From Pseudovibrio axinellae (GTDB taxonomy: Bacteria; Pseudomonadota; Alphaproteobacteria; Rhizobiales; Stappiaceae), in assembly GCF_900110875.1 (NCBI RefSeq), contig NZ_FOFM01000001.1:310001-374000 (forward strand): a stretch of DNA of 64,000 nt, in the 5' to 3' direction. Positions 61,847 to 64,000 of the stretch are shown here, one piece after another (the stretch's first letter is position 1; the number at the start of each line of letters is the position of its first letter). Below the pieces are notes generated by a model. That model ran no database searches. It had not been told where the DNA came from and was given only the letters and a program-made list of their open reading frames with translations. The translations under genes and the position numbers were made by a program.

Positions 61847-62623
61847 ATGGGCTTCGCGCGCATCGCCACTGTTGCAACACTCGCTCTTATTGCTTCAACT
61901 CAGGTTCAGGCTAAAGAGTGGACTAAAATCCGAATTGCGACTGAGGCCTCATACCCTCCTTTCGCGTTCACAACTGCGGATGGTCAGCTGGCTGGCTTTG
62001 AAATTGAGTTGGGTAATGCATTGTGTGCGGAAGCCAAGGTTGAATGTGAGTGGATGCCCGTTGACTGGGATGGCTTGATCCCCGGTTTGGTTGCCGGCAA
62101 GTACGATACCATCATGGCATCAATGTCCATTACACCTGAACGCAAGGAACGCATTGATTTTTCTGCTAAGTACTACCAGACCCCTCCGGGCGTTGCGGTA
62201 CCAAAAGACAGCAAAATCACGGAGGCGAGCGTTGAAGGTATGGCTGGAGCATTGGTCGGTGCACAAGTTGGTGCAACACACGCTGTCTTTGCTGAAGATA
62301 TTTTGAGCAAATCGGATGTATCTATGTACCCAACAGCGGATGAATATAAGCTGGACCTTGAAAGTGGTAGACTGGACGCTGCAATCGATGACGTAGTAGT
62401 TCTCTCCGACTGGCTAAACTCCGAGGAAGGTGCATGCTGCAAACTTCTTGGTACCATGTCATCTATTCCACAGATACATGGTGAAGGCGTAGGTGTTGGC
62501 GTTCGTAAGGGTAACCAAGACTTGGCTGATCTATTCTCGAAAGCAGTGATTGCCTTAAGAGAGAATGGAAAGTACAAAGAGATTAATGATAAATATTTCG
62601 ATTTTGACGCCTACGGAGAGTAA
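61847..62623 (+). CDS. Amino-acid ABC transporter substrate-binding protein, paralog 3
   Basis: Third paralog, 258 residues from the ATG at 61847, with a signal peptide (FARIATVATLALIASTQVQA). Motifs are KIRIATEASYPPFAFTTADG, ITPERKERIDFSAKYY and SEEGACCKLLGTMSS. It is the one directly before the permeases. AAAGGGGAC precedes the ATG. The frame is open upstream to 61793, crossing the hairpin, and is not counted. The likely ligand is a basic amino acid or opine. Confidence 0.93.
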   Translation: MGFARIATVATLALIASTQVQAKEWTKIRIATEASYPPFAFTTADGQLAGFEIELGNALCAEAKVECEWMPVDWDGLIPGLVAGKYDTIMASMSITPERKERIDFSAKYYQTPPGVAVPKDSKITEASVEGMAGALVGAQVGATHAVFAEDILSKSDVSMYPTADEYKLDLESGRLDAAIDDVVVLSDWLNSEEGACCKLLGTMSSIPQIHGEGVGVGVRKGNQDLADLFSKAVIALRENGKYKEINDKYFDFDAYGE

Positions 62624-62647
62624 AGGCGTCAAGCTGCGATACATTCC

Positions 62648-62673
62648 AGCGGCGGGCCATACAACCCGCCGCT
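62648..62673 (+). other. Intercistronic hairpin between binding protein 3 and the permeases
   Basis: Perfect nine-pair GC-rich stem AGCGGCGGG / CCCGCCGCT with an 8-base loop, 24 bases after the binding-protein stop and 27 before the permease start. A weak T/A stretch follows. Such stems often protect the upstream mRNA or attenuate transcription, giving more binding protein than permease. Confidence 0.65.
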
Positions 62674-62700
62674 TTATAAAGAATAGGGGCAATCCCCATA

Positions 62701-63411
62701 ATGAATGAAATTTTTACACTCCTATCCTTTGGGAACATGGGTTGGGGAGACGAGATCGCACTTGGCGTTGCTATGACCGTTTCTCTTGCATTGGCAAGCC
62801 TTCCCTTTGGCTTGTTATTGGGTTTTCTGCTTGCGCTTGCAAAAAAGTCTGAAGAGCCTTCCTTGCGTGCTGCAGCCAATATTTACACGACGATTTTTCG
62901 GGGCCTTCCTGAGCTCCTTACGCTCTTTCTCGTTTACTACGGCGGCCAAATCCTACTCCAGCAAGTATTGTCGTTGTTTGGAGACGTCTATTTTGAAGTG
63001 AACGCATTTCTGGCAGGTATGATTGCCCTGTCGCTTGTGTTTTCCTCTTACGCCTCTGAAGCATTTCTTTCCGCATTTCGCGCAATCAAACAAGGCCAGT
63101 ATGAAGGCGCTAATGCGCTTGGGCTTGGCTACGTGCAAACAATGCGGTTGGTTATCTTACCGCAGCTTGTGCGCCTGGCCTTGCCAGCTCTGAGTAACCT
63201 CTGGCTCATCCTGTTAAAAGAGACGTCTCTGGTTTCCATCATCGGACTGGCTGATATCATTCGCTATTCAAATATGGCCGCTCGTACGACCAAAGAGCCA
63301 TTCCTGTTCTTTTCAGTCGCTTGTGCCATATACCTCGTCCTGGCCATTATCTCTTCAACCGGCATCAGTCGCCTCGACAGCTGGGCAAAACGCGGGGAGA
63401 CCCACAGGTGA
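62701..63411 (+). CDS. Amino-acid ABC transporter permease (HisQ/OccQ type)
   Basis: Inner-membrane permease of 236 residues with about five helices and the EAA loop EGANALGLGYVQTMRLVILPQL. Other family segments are IFRGLPELLTLFLVYYGG and VFSSYASEAFLSAFRAIKQG. It starts 77 bases after the third binding protein and its stop overlaps the start of the second permease (GTGA). With that permease it forms the heterodimeric channel. Confidence 0.94.
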   Translation: MNEIFTLLSFGNMGWGDEIALGVAMTVSLALASLPFGLLLGFLLALAKKSEEPSLRAAANIYTTIFRGLPELLTLFLVYYGGQILLQQVLSLFGDVYFEVNAFLAGMIALSLVFSSYASEAFLSAFRAIKQGQYEGANALGLGYVQTMRLVILPQLVRLALPALSNLWLILLKETSLVSIIGLADIIRYSNMAARTTKEPFLFFSVACAIYLVLAIISSTGISRLDSWAKRGETHR

Positions 63412-64000
63412 GTAATTTATCCTTAGGTGCCGCAGGAAGCTTTGTACAAAACCAGACGATCGAAGCAAAAGCACCGCCTCCACCTCCAAAGTCCCGTGAT
63501 TGGACTTTGACACGTGTAGCAGGCACAACTTGGCTGACATTTTGGATCCTTGGCGGTCTTGGCATTGTATGGTTCCTGCTCAATTCCAACCATGTTGCCC
63601 TAGTGTTTCAAGATGATGGCTTCCTGCCAGTTTCCATCACTCACAATGCAAAGTTCCTCGTTAAATATGGTGAAAAATTTGTCTCTGGCTTCCTCATTAC
63701 GCTGAAGCTTGTTGGCCTTTCCATGTTGCTGGGCGTACTCCTGTCGATCCCGATGACCTTCATGCGGATGAGCAAGAGCCGCATATTGGGCGGCATCGCT
63801 TATGCATATATCTACTTCTTCCGCGGTACACCGCTGTTGGCGCAGGTCTTTCTCATCTACTACGGTGCAGGTACATTCCGTATTCCACTGCAATCCATTG
63901 ATGTATGGTGGTTCTTCCGTGACGCTTGGAATTGCGCTGTACTTGCCTTTACGCTGAACACTGCCGCCTATCAGGTCGAAATCCTGCGTGGGTCCATTCA
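63408..64000 (+). CDS. Amino-acid ABC transporter permease (HisM/OccM type), partial
   Basis: Second permease, running off the right edge after 197 codons. The start is a GTG at 63408 overlapping the first permease stop. It has an N-terminal Pro-rich cytoplasmic stretch (EAKAPPPPPKSRD), a first membrane helix around residues 45-63 (TFWILGGLGIVWFLL), then the permease core with FLITLKLVGLSMLLGVLLSI, YFFRGTPLLAQVFLIYYGAG and LAFTLNTAAYQVEILRGSI. The EAA loop would follow just outside the window. The ATPase gene is presumably beyond the edge. Confidence 0.92.
   Translation, partial: MSNLSLGAAGSFVQNQTIEAKAPPPPPKSRDWTLTRVAGTTWLTFWILGGLGIVWFLLNSNHVALVFQDDGFLPVSITHNAKFLVKYGEKFVSGFLITLKLVGLSMLLGVLLSIPMTFMRMSKSRILGGIAYAYIYFFRGTPLLAQVFLIYYGAGTFRIPLQSIDVWWFFRDAWNCAVLAFTLNTAAYQVEILRGSI

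Noticed and set aside
1-64000. Mobile elements, CRISPR arrays, tRNA, rRNA
   Set aside because: No transposase, integrase, direct-repeat array or structural RNA sequence was seen; the flagellin repeats are a gene duplication, not a mobile element.

Overview
The window looks like chromosomal DNA of an alphaproteobacterium of the Hyphomicrobiales (Rhizobiales), moderate in GC (about half). The evidence is the rhizobial flagellar gene set (FlaF, MotB with periplasmic MotC and its chaperone MotE, FtcR/Rem as regulator, tandem flagellins, a short FlgA) together with TamA/TamB, a class I fumarase and MoaA. A marine Pseudovibrio/Stappiaceae-type genome is a guess from gene content and base composition, not something the sequence proves. 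I saw no rRNA, tRNA, CRISPR array, insertion sequence or prophage.

Layout. Positions 1-30509 hold one large flagellar locus. Nearly all of it is on the minus strand. Read in the direction of transcription it runs: motA-fliM-DUF6468-fliN-fliG-flhB-hypothetical, a terminator, flgB-flgC-fliE-flgG-flgA-flgI-motE-flgH-fliL-fliP, a terminator, flagellin, a terminator, flagellin, a terminator, a small hypothetical gene, fliF-fliH-motB-motC-fliK-transglycosylase, flgE-flgK-flgL-flaF (cut by the left edge). A divergent plus-strand operon, flgF-hypothetical-fliI, faces the minus-strand regulator gene ftcR, and the two share a terminator. flhA, fliQ, fliR, flgD, flbT and the chemotaxis genes are not in the window; in relatives several of these lie just beyond flaF.

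From 31 kb the content is mixed: ugd (UDP-glucuronate for surface polysaccharide), tamA-tamB (outer-membrane assembly), a convergent Ldh-type oxidoreductase, gabD, a GNAT acetyltransferase, a methyltransferase, a YceI / cytochrome b561 / YceI operon, class I fumarase, an L,D-transpeptidase, a DUF971 protein, moaA, a lone Flp pilin gene too short for routine ORF calling, a LysR regulator, a DMT transporter, the Fe-S carrier ATPase mrp, cpdB, a BLUF photoreceptor, mobA and moeA. The right end is a polar amino-acid ABC transporter with three tandem paralogous binding proteins followed by two permeases, the second cut by the window edge.

Most of the window is conventional. The points most worth a second look are: a short hairpin with compensatory changes in the leader of each of the three binding-protein genes; a conserved structured leader in front of both flagellin genes, whose ends are nearly identical while their centres differ; a pair of ATTGT-N13-ACAAT dyads upstream of the YceI/b561 operon; several unassigned proteins embedded in the flagellar operons; and a BLUF protein whose conserved tryptophan appears displaced. 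I did not find a clearly new multi-gene system.
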